Shown: positions 1-8,784, numbered from the stretch's first letter. The stretch is 64,000 nucleotides of DNA from Prauserella rugosa (GCF_000719975.1 NZ_JOIJ01000009.1:62001-126000), one strand, 5' to 3'. The notes: generated by a model from the letters alone, not told the origin. A program made the numbers and translations.

Positions 1-587
1 TCGTGAATCTCGCCGAGCACATCGACGCACCGAACGTCAACATGATCACCTGCGGTGGGCAGGCGACCATTCCCATCGTCCACGCGGTCAGTAGCGTCAC
101 GGCCGTGCCGTACGCCGAGATCGTCGCCTCGGTGTCGTCGCGGTCGGCGGGACCGGGCACGCGCGCCAACATCGACGAGTTCACCGAGACCACGGCCACC
201 GGGCTGGAGGTCGTCGGCGGTGCGGCTCGGGGCAAGGCGATCATCATCATCAACCCGATGGAACCGCCGATGATCATGCGGGACACGGTGTTCTGTGCCG
301 TCGACCCCGGCGCGGACCGCGCGGCCATCGCACAGTCCATTCAGGACACCGTCCGGCGGGTGCAGGAGTACGTCCCCGGCTGCACGCTGAAGGCGGAACC
401 GCAGTTCGACGACCCGAGGCCCGACTGGGACGGGTTGGCCCGGGTGGGCGTGTTCCTGGAGGTGGCGGGCAACGGGGACTACCTGCCGACCTACGCGGGC
501 AACCTCGACATCATGACCGCGGCCGCCGCCAGGGTCGGCGATCTCGTGGCACAGCACATCCTCGAGCAGAAGGCGGTGCACGCATGA
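1..587 (+). CDS. Acetaldehyde dehydrogenase (acetylating), C-terminal part
   Basis: The reading frame enters from the left edge, so the N-terminal NAD-binding part lies outside; 194 residues remain. It contains the catalytic-cysteine segment [11 protein letters not shown] and the rest of the dimerisation domain typical of the BphJ/DmpF/HsaG family, which oxidises acetaldehyde or propanal to the acyl-CoA at the end of meta-cleavage pathways. The stop overlaps the start of the aldolase gene by 4 bases (ATGA), as expected for partners known to form a channelling complex. Whether it serves steroid or aromatic breakdown cannot be told from this fragment; the upstream genes would decide. Family call is secure. 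Confidence 0.93.
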   Translation, partial: VNLAEHIDAPNVNMITCGGQATIPIVHAVSSVTAVPYAEIVASVSSRSAGPGTRANIDEFTETTATGLEVVGGAARGKAIIIINPMEPPMIMRDTVFCAVDPGADRAAIAQSIQDTVRRVQEYVPGCTLKAEPQFDDPRPDWDGLARVGVFLEVAGNGDYLPTYAGNLDIMTAAAARVGDLVAQHILEQKAVHA

Positions 588-1675
588 CCGGCCCGGTCCG
601 GATCGTCGACACGACCCTGCGCGACGGCAGCCATGCGATGGCGCACCGGTTCACCGAACAGAACGTGCGGGACACGGTGCGCGCGCTCGACGACGCGGGC
701 GTGTCGCTGATCGAGGTGACCCACGGCGACGGGCTGGGTGGATCGACGTTCAACTACGGCTTCTCGCTCGTCGACGAGCGGACGCTGATCGCCGCCGCGG
801 TGGAGGAGGCACGGCAGGCCCGGATCGCCGTGCTGCTGCTGCCGGGCCTGGGGACCGTGACCGACCTGCGGGCGGCGGCGGACCTCGGCGCGGGCGCGGT
901 GCGGATCGCGACGCACTGCACGGAGGCCGATGTGTCGGTGCAGCACTTCGCCGCAGCCAGGGAACTCGGCCTGGAGACGGTCGGGTTCCTGATGCTCTCG
1001 CACATGGCCGAACCCGAACAGCTGGCGAACCAGGCGCGCATCATGGCCGACGCGGGATGTCAGTGCGTGTACGTCGTCGACTCCGCGGGTGCGCTGATCC
1101 TCGAGGAGGCCTCCGACCGGGTCTCCGCCCTGGTCGCCGAGCTGGGCCGCGACGCGCAGGTGGGCTATCACGGGCACCAGAACCTCAGTTTCGGCGTGGC
1201 CAACTCGGTGTTGGCGCATCGCGCGGGAGCGCGCCAGATCGACGGCTCCCTCGTGGCGCTCGGCGCGGGCGCGGGCAACTCGCCGACCGAGGTGCTCGCC
1301 GCGACGTTCGCGCGGCTGGGCGTCGAGACCGGGGTCGACGCGATGCGTCTGCTGGAGGCGGCCGAGAACGTCGTCAAGCCCTACATCACGCGGCTGCCGG
1401 TGATGGACCGTTCGTCGATCGTGCAGGGGTTCGCCGGCGTGTACTCGAGTTTCCTGCTGCACGCCGAACGGGCGGCGCAGCGCTACGGCGTGCCGGCGCA
1501 CGAGATCCTGCTGCGGGTCGGCGAGCGGCGCTACGTCGGCGGCCAGGAGGACATGATCATCGACATCGCGCTCGAACTCGCCGAGGCGCAGGACGGCGAT
1601 GCCGGGGGAGCCGCGGCGCGCGGAGCCGGTGCGGGCGCGCCGGAGAGCCGGGCGCGCTCGGCCGCCGGGGCGTGA
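584..1675 (+). CDS. 4-hydroxy-2-oxovalerate/oxohexanoate aldolase (HsaF/BphI type)
   Basis: A 363-residue DmpG/BphI/HsaF aldolase, cleaving 4-hydroxy-2-oxoacids to pyruvate and an aldehyde that is passed to the dehydrogenase encoded just upstream. Visible features are the N-terminal [16 protein letters not shown] strand with the metal-ligand Asp and catalytic His, the [14 protein letters not shown] segment, the metal-binding GYHGHQNL histidines and the C-terminal [14 protein letters not shown]. Similarity to M. tuberculosis HsaF (steroid catabolism) is strong from memory. The last 25 or so residues are an Ala/Gly/Arg-rich tail not needed for the fold. Translationally coupled to the preceding gene. 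Confidence 0.93.
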   Translation: MTGPVRIVDTTLRDGSHAMAHRFTEQNVRDTVRALDDAGVSLIEVTHGDGLGGSTFNYGFSLVDERTLIAAAVEEARQARIAVLLLPGLGTVTDLRAAADLGAGAVRIATHCTEADVSVQHFAAARELGLETVGFLMLSHMAEPEQLANQARIMADAGCQCVYVVDSAGALILEEASDRVSALVAELGRDAQVGYHGHQNLSFGVANSVLAHRAGARQIDGSLVALGAGAGNSPTEVLAATFARLGVETGVDAMRLLEAAENVVKPYITRLPVMDRSSIVQGFAGVYSSFLLHAERAAQRYGVPAHEILLRVGERRYVGGQEDMIIDIALELAEAQDGDAGGAAARGAGAGAPESRARSAAGA

Positions 1676-1680
1676 CGGGG

Positions 1681-2292
1681 TCAGGCGTGCAGCGCGTCGA
1701 TGCCGAGCACGAGTTTGACGCAGTGCGCCACGAGGCGCTCCCTGCCGACGTCGAGCGTGCCGTCGAGGTAGGCGGTGAACAGGTTCGCGAGTCCGCCGAC
1801 GAGCGCGGTCGCGGTCATGGCGCGGTCCTGCTCGTCGACCTTGTCGGACAGCTCGTCGCGCACGAGGGCGGCGAACAGGGGGATGCGCTCGACGCCGTGC
1901 CTGCTCAACGCGGGGTCGGCCAGCGGCGCGAGCAGCAGCACGTGTCCCTTGCGCGGGTCGTCGATGATGAGCTCGACGAACGCGGTCACGGCCGCCTCCG
2001 CCCTGGCGCGGCGGTCGTCGGTCGGCGCCGTCGCCACGGCGTCGACGAGAACGCGGTGCGCCTCGGCCACCACCATGTCGTGGACCGCGACGATCAGCTC
2101 GGCCCGGTCGGTGAAGCTCTCGTAGAAGTAGCGCTCGGTGAGCCTGGCGTGCCGGCACACGGCGCGCACACTCACCGCGCCACTGCCGCCCCCGCCGAGC
2201 AGTTCGAGGCCGGAGTCCAGCAGTTGCTGCCTGCGGGCGGCCCTGCGGTCGGACAACGTGGTGCCTGCCCACGTGCGGCTCTCGGCGGACAT
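1681..2292 (-). CDS. TetR-family transcriptional regulator
   Basis: About 203 residues from the chosen ATG at 2292 (MSAESRTWAG); an upstream GTG/ATG in frame would place the start inside the operator, so it was not used. The N-terminal helix-turn-helix (RRQQLLDSGLELLGGG...ARLTERYFYESF) is typical TetR; the C-terminal ligand domain is not assigned. It ends 5 bases after the convergent aldolase stop and is divergent from the MpaB-type oxygenase gene. Two palindromes lie between the two starts, so it probably represses itself and that oxygenase. The ligand is unknown. Confidence 0.88.
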   Translation of the reverse strand: MSAESRTWAGTTLSDRRAARRQQLLDSGLELLGGGGSGAVSVRAVCRHARLTERYFYESFTDRAELIVAVHDMVVAEAHRVLVDAVATAPTDDRRARAEAAVTAFVELIIDDPRKGHVLLLAPLADPALSRHGVERIPLFAALVRDELSDKVDEQDRAMTATALVGGLANLFTAYLDGTLDVGRERLVAHCVKLVLGIDALHA

Positions 2293-2307
2293 CCTGGATT
2301 TCCTTCT

Positions 2308-2369
2308 GTTGACCACGAACGTTGTCAACCGTACCGTGACCACGAATGTTGACAACGTGTGTAGTCAAC
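2308..2369. promoter_or_regulatory. Two tandem palindromic operators for the divergent TetR
   Basis: Two 22-bp imperfect palindromes share the arms GTTGAC...GTCAAC: 2308-2329 (arms match at 9 of 11 positions) and 2348-2369 (8 of 11). Their starts are exactly 40 bp apart, about four helical turns, and both sit in the 91-bp space between the divergent TetR and oxygenase starts. Arm length and placement fit a TetR dimer site; binding is inferred. Confidence 0.65.
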
Positions 2370-2383
2370 TGTGGGAGTCGACG

Positions 2384-3364
2384 ATGACGCGGAGCGCCAC
2401 CGGGACGGCGCGGGCCGGCGAATCCGGGCCGGAACCGCTCGGTCCGGAATCGCTGACCTGGCGCGTGTTCGGTGACTGGCGTGGTCTGCTCATCGCGCTC
2501 TGGGCGGGCAGCATGCAGAACATGCACCCGGAGCTCGGCGCGGGTGTCGAACAGCACTCACAGTTCTTCGACGAGCGGTGGGAACGTCTGTACCGCTCGC
2601 TCTACCCGATCGGCGGGGTCGTCTACGACGGGCCGCGCGCCCACGCGACGGCGCGCGAGGTGCGCGGCTACCACACGACGATCAAGGGCATCGACGCGCG
2701 CGGCCGCCGTTACCACGCGTTGAATCCGCACACCTTCTACTGGGCGCACGCCACCTTCTTCGTCAGCACGCTGCTCATCGCCGAGAACTTCATGGGCGGC
2801 CTGACCGAGGCACAACGGCGGCAGCTGTTCGACGAGCACAAGCGCTGGTACCGGCTCTACGGCATGCCCATGCACCCGGTGCCGGAGACGTGGGCGGAGT
2901 TCCAGCAGTACTGGGACCGCATGTGCCGCGAGGTGCTCGAGGACAACAAGGCCACCCGCGACGTACTGGACCTCTCCCGCATCGGCAGGCCACCGATGCT
3001 GCCGTGGTTGCCACACCGCGCGTGGACGGCGATCCGCCCGCTGGTGCACCGCGGGTTCGTCTGGCTGACCGTCGGCATGTACGACCCGCCGGTTCGGGAG
3101 CTGCTGGGCTACCGCTGGCGCGCACGCGACGCGCGCCTGCACCGACTGGTGGGCAGGGCCGTCGGCCTCGCGTTCCGGTTCGTGCCGTGGCAGCGCCGGT
3201 ACCATCCACGGGCGAGGGCCGGGTGGCGCAGAGCCCTCGGGACCGATCCGCCCGACGCGCCGCTCGTGGAGACGCCGGAGCGTAACCTGCCGCCGCAGGC
3301 CGAGCGCCGGCGGCCCACCCACTACGTGCCGGCCCGGTACCGGCCGGAGCGCGGCGGGAGCTGA
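2384..3364 (+). CDS. MpaB-type oxygenase family protein (DUF2236)
   Basis: 326 residues from ATG 2384. The DUF2236 fold (fungal MpaB and rubber oxygenase Lcp share it) is suggested by the spaced HATAREVRGYHTTIKG, LNPHTFYWAHATFF and ENFMGG...HKRWYRLYGMPMHPVP segments, which carry the conserved His/Arg residues that hold a haem in characterised members. The substrate is unknown; some members are haem-dependent dioxygenases acting on isoprenoid double bonds. It is divergent from the TetR gene and lies 45 bases before the LLM oxidoreductase, probably in one transcript. Confidence 0.75.
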   Translation: MTRSATGTARAGESGPEPLGPESLTWRVFGDWRGLLIALWAGSMQNMHPELGAGVEQHSQFFDERWERLYRSLYPIGGVVYDGPRAHATAREVRGYHTTIKGIDARGRRYHALNPHTFYWAHATFFVSTLLIAENFMGGLTEAQRRQLFDEHKRWYRLYGMPMHPVPETWAEFQQYWDRMCREVLEDNKATRDVLDLSRIGRPPMLPWLPHRAWTAIRPLVHRGFVWLTVGMYDPPVRELLGYRWRARDARLHRLVGRAVGLAFRFVPWQRRYHPRARAGWRRALGTDPPDAPLVETPERNLPPQAERRRPTHYVPARYRPERGGS

Positions 3365-3409
3365 CATGACGCGAGACCCCGACGACGAGGTCGGGAAGGA
3401 GAGTGTGGC

Positions 3410-4441
3410 GTGAAGCTGGGTTACCACATCGGATACTGGTCCTCCGGTCCTCCCGAGGGGGCGCTCGAGGCGATCACCACCGCCGAACGGCTCGGCTTCG
3501 ACTCCGTGTGGACGGCGGAGGGATACGGATCGGACGCGTTGACCCCGCTCGCGTGGTGGGGTTCGGCGACCGAACGTGTCACCCTCGGCACGAACATCGT
3601 CCAGATGTCGGCACGCACGCCCACGGCCACCGCAATGGCCGCCCTCACGCTCGACCACCTCTCCGGCGGGCGGTTCGTGCTGGGACTGGGCGCATCCGGG
3701 CCGCAGGTGGTCGAAGGCTGGTACGGCCAGCCGTATCCGAAACCGCTCGCCAGGACCCGCGAGTACGTCGACATCGTGCGGCAGGTCGTCGCGCGTGAGG
3801 CGCCCGTGGTGCACGCCGGCGCGCAGTACCAGTTGCCGCTGCGGGGCGGGACGGGACTCGGCAAACCGCTGAAGTCCACCGTGCACCCGCTCCGCTCGCG
3901 CATCCCCATCCATCTCGCGGCCGAAGGGCCGAAGAACGTCGCGCTGTCGGCCGAGATCTGCGACGGCTGGCTGCCGTTGTTCTTCTCCCCGAAGAGCGAC
4001 GCCTTCTACCGCGCCGCACTCGAGGAGGGGTTCGCCGCGCGCGCCGATGACATGCCGGGCGGCAGGGAGGACTTCGAGGTCGCCGCGTCGGTGCCGGTGA
4101 TCGTGCACGACGACGTGGAACAGGCGGCGGCGATGATCAAGCCGTCGCTGGCGCTCTACATCGGCGGCATGGGCGCCAAGGAGGTCAACTTCCACCACGA
4201 CGTGTTCGCGCGCATGGGATACGCCGACGTGGCCGACACGGTGCAGGACCTGTACCTCGCCGGTCGTAAGGACGAGGCGACCGCCGCGATCCCCACGTCG
4301 TTGGTGGAGGACACCGCGCTCATCGGCCCGCCCGCCAAGATCCGCGACGAGCTGCAGGCGTGGGAGGAGACCGTGGTGACCACCCTGCTCGTGCGCGGCG
4401 ATGCCGCGACGCTGCGGCGGGTCGCCGACGTGCTCGGCTGA
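3410..4441 (+). CDS. LLM-class flavin/F420-dependent oxidoreductase
   Basis: 343 residues from GTG 3410, preceded by a GGAAGGAGA ribosome-binding site at 3394-3402. The protein is a luciferase-like TIM barrel: MKLGYHIGYW at the N-terminus, VTLGTNIVQMSARTP and the LDHLSGGRFVLGLGASGPQVVEGWYG segment characteristic of F420-dependent LLM proteins of actinomycetes. Such enzymes use F420 or FMN for hydride transfer on varied substrates. It follows the MpaB-type oxygenase and may belong to the same TetR-controlled unit; the substrate is not known. Confidence 0.85.
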   Translation: MKLGYHIGYWSSGPPEGALEAITTAERLGFDSVWTAEGYGSDALTPLAWWGSATERVTLGTNIVQMSARTPTATAMAALTLDHLSGGRFVLGLGASGPQVVEGWYGQPYPKPLARTREYVDIVRQVVAREAPVVHAGAQYQLPLRGGTGLGKPLKSTVHPLRSRIPIHLAAEGPKNVALSAEICDGWLPLFFSPKSDAFYRAALEEGFAARADDMPGGREDFEVAASVPVIVHDDVEQAAAMIKPSLALYIGGMGAKEVNFHHDVFARMGYADVADTVQDLYLAGRKDEATAAIPTSLVEDTALIGPPAKIRDELQAWEETVVTTLLVRGDAATLRRVADVLG

Positions 4442-4572
4442 CCGTGCCTGCCTGACCGTGCTTGGCTGAACCGGTGGCACTCCGCGTCGCGGGCCGGCGG
4501 TCCGAGGCCTGCGTCCGGTACGCGGCCACGGGGGTGGCAGGATTCCTCCACTCGCACCATCCGAGGAGGAGC

Positions 4573-5925
4573 ATGTCGGCGCTGGGCACCAGAACACGTC
4601 TCGGGTACTCGCTCGGGTCGTTCGCGACCGGGGCGTTCGGGACGGTGCCCGGTCTGCTGTTGCTGCCGTACCTGACCGACACGATGGCGGTACCCGCGGC
4701 GGTGGCCGGTGCGATCGTGCTCCTGCCGAAGGCGTGGGACGTCCTGTTCAACCCGATCGCGGGGCGGATCTCCGACAGCGCGCTGCGCAAGCACGGCAGC
4801 AGGCGGCCGTTGCTCGCCGTCGGGGGACTGGTGCTGGCCGTGTGCTTCGCGGCGTTGTTCGCCGGTCCCGGACTCGGATCGACGGCGGCCGACGCGGCCT
4901 ACGTCGTGGGCGTGTTCTTCGTCTGTGCCACCGCGTTCGCGTTCTTCCAGGTGCCGTTCAACGCGCTGCCGGCCGAACTCACCGAGGACTACCACGAACG
5001 CACGCGCCTGACGTCGTGGCGGATCGCGGTGCTCGCGCTCGCGATCCTCGTCTCGGGCGCCGTGGCCCCGGGGATCGCCGACGGCATCGGCGGCACGGGT
5101 GGCTATCGCGTGATGGGCGTGTTCGTCGGCGTGCTGATCGCCGTGGGCGCGGTCGGGGTGTACCTCGGCACGCGTGGTGCGCCGGTCGGCCGGTTGCGGG
5201 AGCCGACGCCCGGGTGGCGGGAACTGCTGCGCACCATGCGCGAGTGGCGCGCGTTCCGGTGGCTGCTGGCCGTCTACTTCGTGCAGGCGCTCGGTGTGGC
5301 GACGTTGCTCGCCGGGGTGAACTACGTGGCGCGGTACGTGCTCGGTGATCCCGGCCTGCAGTCGATGTTGTTCGCGGGCTTCGTCGGCCCCGCGCTGTTG
5401 GTCATGCCGGTGTGGGACCGCATCGGGCGCACGGGTGGCAAGCTCACCGGCTTTCAGGTGTCGTCGGTGCTGCTGGCGATCGCGTTGGGGGCGTTGGCGT
5501 TCGCGCAGACGATGGCCACGCCCGCGGTGTTCGTGTTCGTGGCCCTGGCCGGGGTCGGCTACGCGGGGATCCAGGTCTTCCCGCTCGCGATCCTGCCCGA
5601 CCTGATCTCCGCCGAGGAACGGCGCACCGGCGCCACGCGCGCGGGCATCACCGCCGGAGTCTGGACCGCGGCCGAGACGCTCGGTCTCGCCGTCGGACCC
5701 GGCCTGTTCGGGCTCGTGCTCTCGATGGGCGGGTACGTCTCGAGCGCCGAGTCCACGGCGAGCCAGCCGGACAGCGCCGTCACCGCGATCACGCTCGGCT
5801 TCTCGGCGTTGCCCGCCGTGCTCGTCGCGCTCGCGCTGCCGTTGCTGCGTCGCAGCGTTCTCGGCGGTGAGCCCCGTCCCGGCGGCTCGCAGGCCGAGCC
5901 GGCGGGACGCCGAGGGACGTCCTGA
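4573..5925 (+). CDS. MFS transporter, GPH (glycoside-pentoside-hexuronide:cation symporter) type
   Basis: 450 residues from ATG 4573, which follows AGGAGGA at 4564-4570; the longer frame starting at 4462 lacks such a site. Twelve hydrophobic segments are apparent. The early motif PKAWDVLFNPIAGRISD matches the GPH/MFS_2 signature (KxxDxxxNPxxGxxxD) that marks sodium- or proton-coupled sugar symporters such as MelB. No sugar-utilisation gene adjoins it, so the substrate is open. A long perfect hairpin follows the stop. Confidence 0.85.
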   Translation: MSALGTRTRLGYSLGSFATGAFGTVPGLLLLPYLTDTMAVPAAVAGAIVLLPKAWDVLFNPIAGRISDSALRKHGSRRPLLAVGGLVLAVCFAALFAGPGLGSTAADAAYVVGVFFVCATAFAFFQVPFNALPAELTEDYHERTRLTSWRIAVLALAILVSGAVAPGIADGIGGTGGYRVMGVFVGVLIAVGAVGVYLGTRGAPVGRLREPTPGWRELLRTMREWRAFRWLLAVYFVQALGVATLLAGVNYVARYVLGDPGLQSMLFAGFVGPALLVMPVWDRIGRTGGKLTGFQVSSVLLAIALGALAFAQTMATPAVFVFVALAGVGYAGIQVFPLAILPDLISAEERRTGATRAGITAGVWTAAETLGLAVGPGLFGLVLSMGGYVSSAESTASQPDSAVTAITLGFSALPAVLVALALPLLRRSVLGGEPRPGGSQAEPAGRRGTS

Positions 5926-5935
5926 TCCTCGTGGG

Positions 5936-5983
5936 GGCCGGTCACGGCCCGGCGGCTCGGCACCGGCCGGGCCGTGACCGGCC
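5936..5983. terminator. Bidirectional terminator hairpin
   Basis: A perfect 17-bp inverted repeat (arms 5936-5952 and 5967-5983) with a 14-base loop lies between the convergent MFS and rpmE2 genes. There is no U-tract, common for actinobacterial terminators. Confidence 0.75.
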
Positions 5984-6024
5984 ATCCGCGGCGGCGAGGA
6001 CGTACCGCTGCCGCGGATGATGCG

Positions 6025-6288
6025 TTACCGGCGGCGTCCGGCCGAGGTGCTGCCGTAGCGGCGGCGGAACTTCTCGACCTGGCCCGCGCTGTCCATGATC
6101 CGCTGCGTGCCCGTCCAGAACGGGTGCGACGCGGAACTGATCTCGACGGTCACCAGGGGATAGGTGTTGCCGTCCTCCCATTCGATCGTGCGGTCCGAGG
6201 TGACCGTCGATCGCGTCAGGAATCGGTCGCCGGTGTTGGCGTCCTGGAAGACCACCGGGTGGTAGTCGGGGTGGATGCCGGACTTCAT
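6025..6288 (-). CDS. rpmE2: Ribosomal protein bL31 type B (zinc-independent)
   Basis: 87 residues beginning [20 protein letters not shown], the classic bL31 start. No Cys is present, so this is the C-minus paralogue that replaces zinc-bound bL31 when zinc is scarce. It follows the mrf gene by 2 bases on the same strand, giving an mrf-rpmE2 unit divergent from the other C-minus ribosomal genes and controlled from the Zur-like box at 7653-7667. Confidence 0.95.
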   Translation of the reverse strand: MKSGIHPDYHPVVFQDANTGDRFLTRSTVTSDRTIEWEDGNTYPLVTVEISSASHPFWTGTQRIMDSAGQVEKFRRRYGSTSAGRRR

Positions 6289-6290
6289 GG

Positions 6291-7637
6291 TTATCGCTCC
6301 TCCTGGATCCTGCTGTCAGGTCTGTCCACTGTGTTCAGTGGGTTGACGGGGTCCCTCGGCTCCGATGGTTCCCCGGTGTCGTTCCCCGTCTCGTTGCCCG
6401 CATCTGCCTCCGCATCTGCCTCCGCATCTGCCTCCGGGTCGGCCTCCGGGTCGTGGTGGGTTGCCGGGGCAGAGCCGAACGGGTCGGGGTAGCGCCGCCA
6501 CGCCTCGACGCCTTCGGCGAGCTCCTCGTCGGTGAGCAGCGCCGCCCTGAGCTCGTGCTCGATCACCGCGGGCTCGGCGCGATGGGCCAGGATCACGAGT
6601 TCCTGCGCCCGGTCGCCCCACCGCGGATGCCACCGCAGGGACGCGATGGTTCGGCGTTCGGCCGAGACGCGGTCCCACGCCGGCCCGTGCGCGGAGTCCA
6701 GCCACGGCCCGGACACCCGGATACCCAGGCCGCCGCCCGCCGATTCGATCCACAGTCGCTCGTCCGGCCTGCTGGCGATCCACGCGCGCCCGCGGGTGCA
6801 CACGACGCCGTCGAGCAGCACGTCCACGGCGGTGTGCAGACGTTGGGGGTGGAAGGGGCGCCGCGCCGTGAAACTCAGCAGCGACACCCCGCAGTCGGGC
6901 TCGAGCGGCGGCTCACCGGACAGCACGGCGCCGCCCGGGTCGCGGGGCAGACCGCGGAAGGCGTGCTCGCCCACGGCCCCGACGAGGCGTTGAGTCTCCA
7001 CTCCGGACAGTTCGACGAGCGCGGCCCGCGGTGCGAGCCGTTCCAGGACGGCGCCGGTGCGCGCCGCCGTCCACGGATCGGGGGCGTGGCCCGCGAGCAC
7101 GAGCACGTCGGCGAACTCGGCCTGGGCCACGGCGACCTGCGCCAGGGTGCGGTCGTCGTCGGGGCCGGCGTGCAGACCGCGTTCGCTCAGCGCCTCGTCC
7201 CCGGTGGCGTCGGCCAGCCAGGTGGCGTGGTCGATCGCCGTGGCGACGGCCTCGATCCGGACGTCCTCGACGACCGGGCTTCCGTCGAGCAGCACGCGGT
7301 GCAGCTCCTCGCACACCTGCTCGGGTTCCAGTGCCTCGTCGAGTCGCAGCACGATGCGTTCGACCGACGGTTCCCGCGCGAGCCTGCGCAGCAGCGGCAG
7401 GAGGTCCTCGCGCAGCGTGCAGGAGACGCAGTCGTGGTCGAGCGGTACCGCGTCGAGGCTGTCGTGGTCGCCGAGGCGGACGTAGCGATGCAGGAATCCC
7501 TCGTCTGCCGGCCGCAGGTCGTGGTGCACGAGGGCCGTCGAGGCTGAACCCCCGACGAGCCGGTCGGCCAGGCAGCGGGCGGGCGCTTCGGCCACCCCGG
7601 ATACGAGCACGAGGGGTACGCGGTGCTGGTCGGTCAC
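6291..7637 (-). CDS. mrf: CobW-like protein, Mrf (Rv0106) type, ribosome hibernation factor
   Basis: 448 residues from GTG 7637. The CobW C-terminal part ([42 protein letters not shown]) and the central [16 protein letters not shown] motif match the mycobacterial Mrf/Rv0106 group, which in mycobacteria recruits a hibernation factor to zinc-independent ribosomes. The usual P-loop GxxGxGKT of CobW GTPases is absent; the equivalent stretch reads [16 protein letters not shown], so GTP binding is doubtful. The C-terminus is a highly acidic tail with EAD repeats encoded by 12-bp DNA repeats (6401-6448). Expression should be zinc-repressed through the adjacent Zur-like box. Naming rests on recalled similarity and gene context. 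Confidence 0.85.
   Translation of the reverse strand: MTDQHRVPLVLVSGVAEAPARCLADRLVGGSASTALVHHDLRPADEGFLHRYVRLGDHDSLDAVPLDHDCVSCTLREDLLPLLRRLAREPSVERIVLRLDEALEPEQVCEELHRVLLDGSPVVEDVRIEAVATAIDHATWLADATGDEALSERGLHAGPDDDRTLAQVAVAQAEFADVLVLAGHAPDPWTAARTGAVLERLAPRAALVELSGVETQRLVGAVGEHAFRGLPRDPGGAVLSGEPPLEPDCGVSLLSFTARRPFHPQRLHTAVDVLLDGVVCTRGRAWIASRPDERLWIESAGGGLGIRVSGPWLDSAHGPAWDRVSAERRTIASLRWHPRWGDRAQELVILAHRAEPAVIEHELRAALLTDEELAEGVEAWRRYPDPFGSAPATHHDPEADPEADAEADAEADAGNETGNDTGEPSEPRDPVNPLNTVDRPDSRIQEER
6401..6448. repeat. 12-bp tandem repeat in the acidic tail of mrf
   Basis: Three perfect copies of a 12-bp unit (catctgcctccg, + strand) plus one degenerate copy, in frame, encode an EAD-type acidic tail. 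Copy number could vary without shifting the frame. Confidence 0.85.
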
Positions 7638-7652
7638 ACCGTGTACTGTAAT

Positions 7653-7667
7653 TGAAAACGATTATCA
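7653..7667. promoter_or_regulatory. Zur-like operator between mrf and rpmB2
   Basis: The 15-bp sequence TGAAAACGATTATCA is an AT-rich near-palindrome of the Zur box kind (TGAnAATnnTTnTCA). It lies in the 46-bp space between the divergent mrf and rpmB2 starts, both members of the known zinc-starvation regulon, so one site can control both arms. Binding is inferred. Confidence 0.8.
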
Positions 7668-7683
7668 GAACCAAGGAGGGTTG

Positions 7684-7920
7684 ATGTCGGCGATCTGCCA
7701 GGTCACCGGGCGTGCGCCCGGCTACGGCAAGCAGGTGTCGCACTCCCACCGGCGCACGTCGCGGCGGTGGGAACCGAACATCCAGCGGCGCCGCTACTGG
7801 GTGCCCAGTGAGAACCGGTGGGTGACGTTGCGGGTGTCGGTCAAGGGCATGAAGACGATCGACAAGCGGGGCATCGACGCCGTGGTGGCGGACCTGCGCG
7901 CCCAGGGGGTGAAGCTCTGA
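7684..7920 (+). CDS. rpmB: Ribosomal protein bL28, zinc-independent paralogue
   Basis: 78 residues from ATG 7684 (AAGGAGGG at 7673-7680 is the ribosome-binding site; the TTG three bases earlier is not needed). [32 protein letters not shown] is typical bL28, and it lacks the paired CxxC zinc ligands. First gene of the C-minus ribosomal operon; its stop overlaps the next start by one base (TGATG). Confidence 0.95.
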   Translation: MSAICQVTGRAPGYGKQVSHSHRRTSRRWEPNIQRRRYWVPSENRWVTLRVSVKGMKTIDKRGIDAVVADLRAQGVKL

Positions 7921-8087
7921 TGGCGAGCACGACCGACGTCCGGCCCATCATCAAGCTGCGTTCGACCGCGGGTACCGGCTTCACGTACGTGACGCGTAAG
8001 AACCGGCGCAACGACCCGGACCGCATGGTGCTGCGTAAGTACGACCCGATCGTGCGCAAGCACGTGGAGTTCAGGGAGGAGCGCTGA
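7920..8087 (+). CDS. rpmG: Ribosomal protein bL33, zinc-independent paralogue
   Basis: 55 residues, [20 protein letters not shown] then [22 protein letters not shown], a standard bL33 without any Cys. The start overlaps the rpmB stop (TGATG) and its own stop overlaps the start of a 25-codon ORF in the same way, implying termination-reinitiation through the operon. Confidence 0.95.
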   Translation: MASTTDVRPIIKLRSTAGTGFTYVTRKNRRNDPDRMVLRKYDPIVRKHVEFREER

Positions 8088-8164
8088 TGAGCCACTCTCG
8101 TGCTGTTTTTGGCTTGTCGGCGCGACCGGGTGTGGGTGTCCCACAGAACACCGAGGAGCGCTGA
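8087..8164 (+). CDS. 25-residue micro-ORF coupled between rpmG and rpsN
   Basis: ATG 8087 opens a 25-codon frame (starts [15 protein letters not shown], ends VPQNTEER) that stops at 8162-8164. It is joined to rpmG and rpsN by identical TGATG overlaps, and the same 14 bases (gaggagcgctgatg) occur at 8076-8089 and 8153-8166. I know no protein of this sequence. It may be a true micropeptide, or a 77-bp insertion or duplication that kept translational coupling intact. T-richer codon use (gtt ttt ggc ttg) differs from its neighbours. Confidence 0.45.
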   Translation: MSHSRAVFGLSARPGVGVPQNTEER

Positions 8165-8469
8165 TGGCGAAGAAGTCGAAGATCGCGAAGAACGAGCAGC
8201 GGAAGGTTGTCGCTGCGCGGTATGCCGAGCGGCGTGCGGAGCTGAAGGAGACGATTCGCTCGCCGCGGTCGACGCCGGAGGAGAAGGCCGCGGCGGTGTC
8301 GGAGCTGCAGAAGATGCCGCGCGATGCGAGTCCGACCCGTATCCGCAATCGCGACGCGGTGGACGGCAGGCCGCGCGCGTACTACGGCGCCTTCGGGTTG
8401 TCGCGTATCCGGCTGCGGGAGATGGCGCACCGGGGCGAGCTGCCGGGCGTCAGCAAGTCCAGTTGGTAG
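8164..8469 (+). CDS. rpsN: Ribosomal protein uS14, zinc-independent paralogue
   Basis: 101 residues: [20 protein letters not shown] at the start and the [26 protein letters not shown] core of the long uS14 form, with no CxxC motif. Third known ribosomal gene of the zinc-starvation operon; rpsR follows after 10 bases. Confidence 0.95.
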   Translation: MAKKSKIAKNEQRKVVAARYAERRAELKETIRSPRSTPEEKAAAVSELQKMPRDASPTRIRNRDAVDGRPRAYYGAFGLSRIRLREMAHRGELPGVSKSSW

Positions 8470-8479
8470 GAGGAGATCG

Positions 8480-8710
8480 GTGAAGCCTGCACCGCAGAAG
8501 CGCCGCAAGCGGAATCTGCTGCGCGCCGAGGGCGTGGAGTACGTCGATTGGAAGGACACGGCGCTGCTGCGCAAGTTCCTGTCCGATCGTGGCAAGATCC
8601 GCGCCCGGCGGATCACGGGCCTGACGCCGTCGGAGCAGAAGGACGTCGCGAGGGCCATCAAGAACGCCAGGGAGATGGCGTTGCTGCCGTATCCGGTCAA
8701 GAAGGGCTGA
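8480..8710 (+). CDS. rpsR: Ribosomal protein bS18, zinc-independent paralogue
   Basis: 76 residues from GTG 8480 ([18 protein letters not shown]), preceded by TAGGAGGAG. The [32 protein letters not shown] block is diagnostic of bS18, and there is no Cys. Last gene of the operon, followed by a strong hairpin. Confidence 0.95.
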   Translation: MKPAPQKRRKRNLLRAEGVEYVDWKDTALLRKFLSDRGKIRARRITGLTPSEQKDVARAIKNAREMALLPYPVKKG

Positions 8711-8732
8711 GGTCCTCCGGGGTCGGCCGCGG

Positions 8733-8773
8733 GACACGTTCCGGCGTGCGGGCACGGTGCGCCGGAACGTGTC
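8733..8773 (+). terminator. Terminator-like hairpin after rpsR
   Basis: Perfect 14-bp inverted repeat with arms 8733-8746 and 8760-8773 and a 13-base loop, 22 bases after the rpsR stop; no U-tract. Confidence 0.7.
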
Positions 8774-8784
8774 ACCCTGGGGCC

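Noticed and set aside
2558..4597. Long minus-strand frame (679 codons) over the MpaB and LLM genes
   Set aside because: Antisense to two recognisable enzymes; Arg/Pro/His-rich translation without family features.
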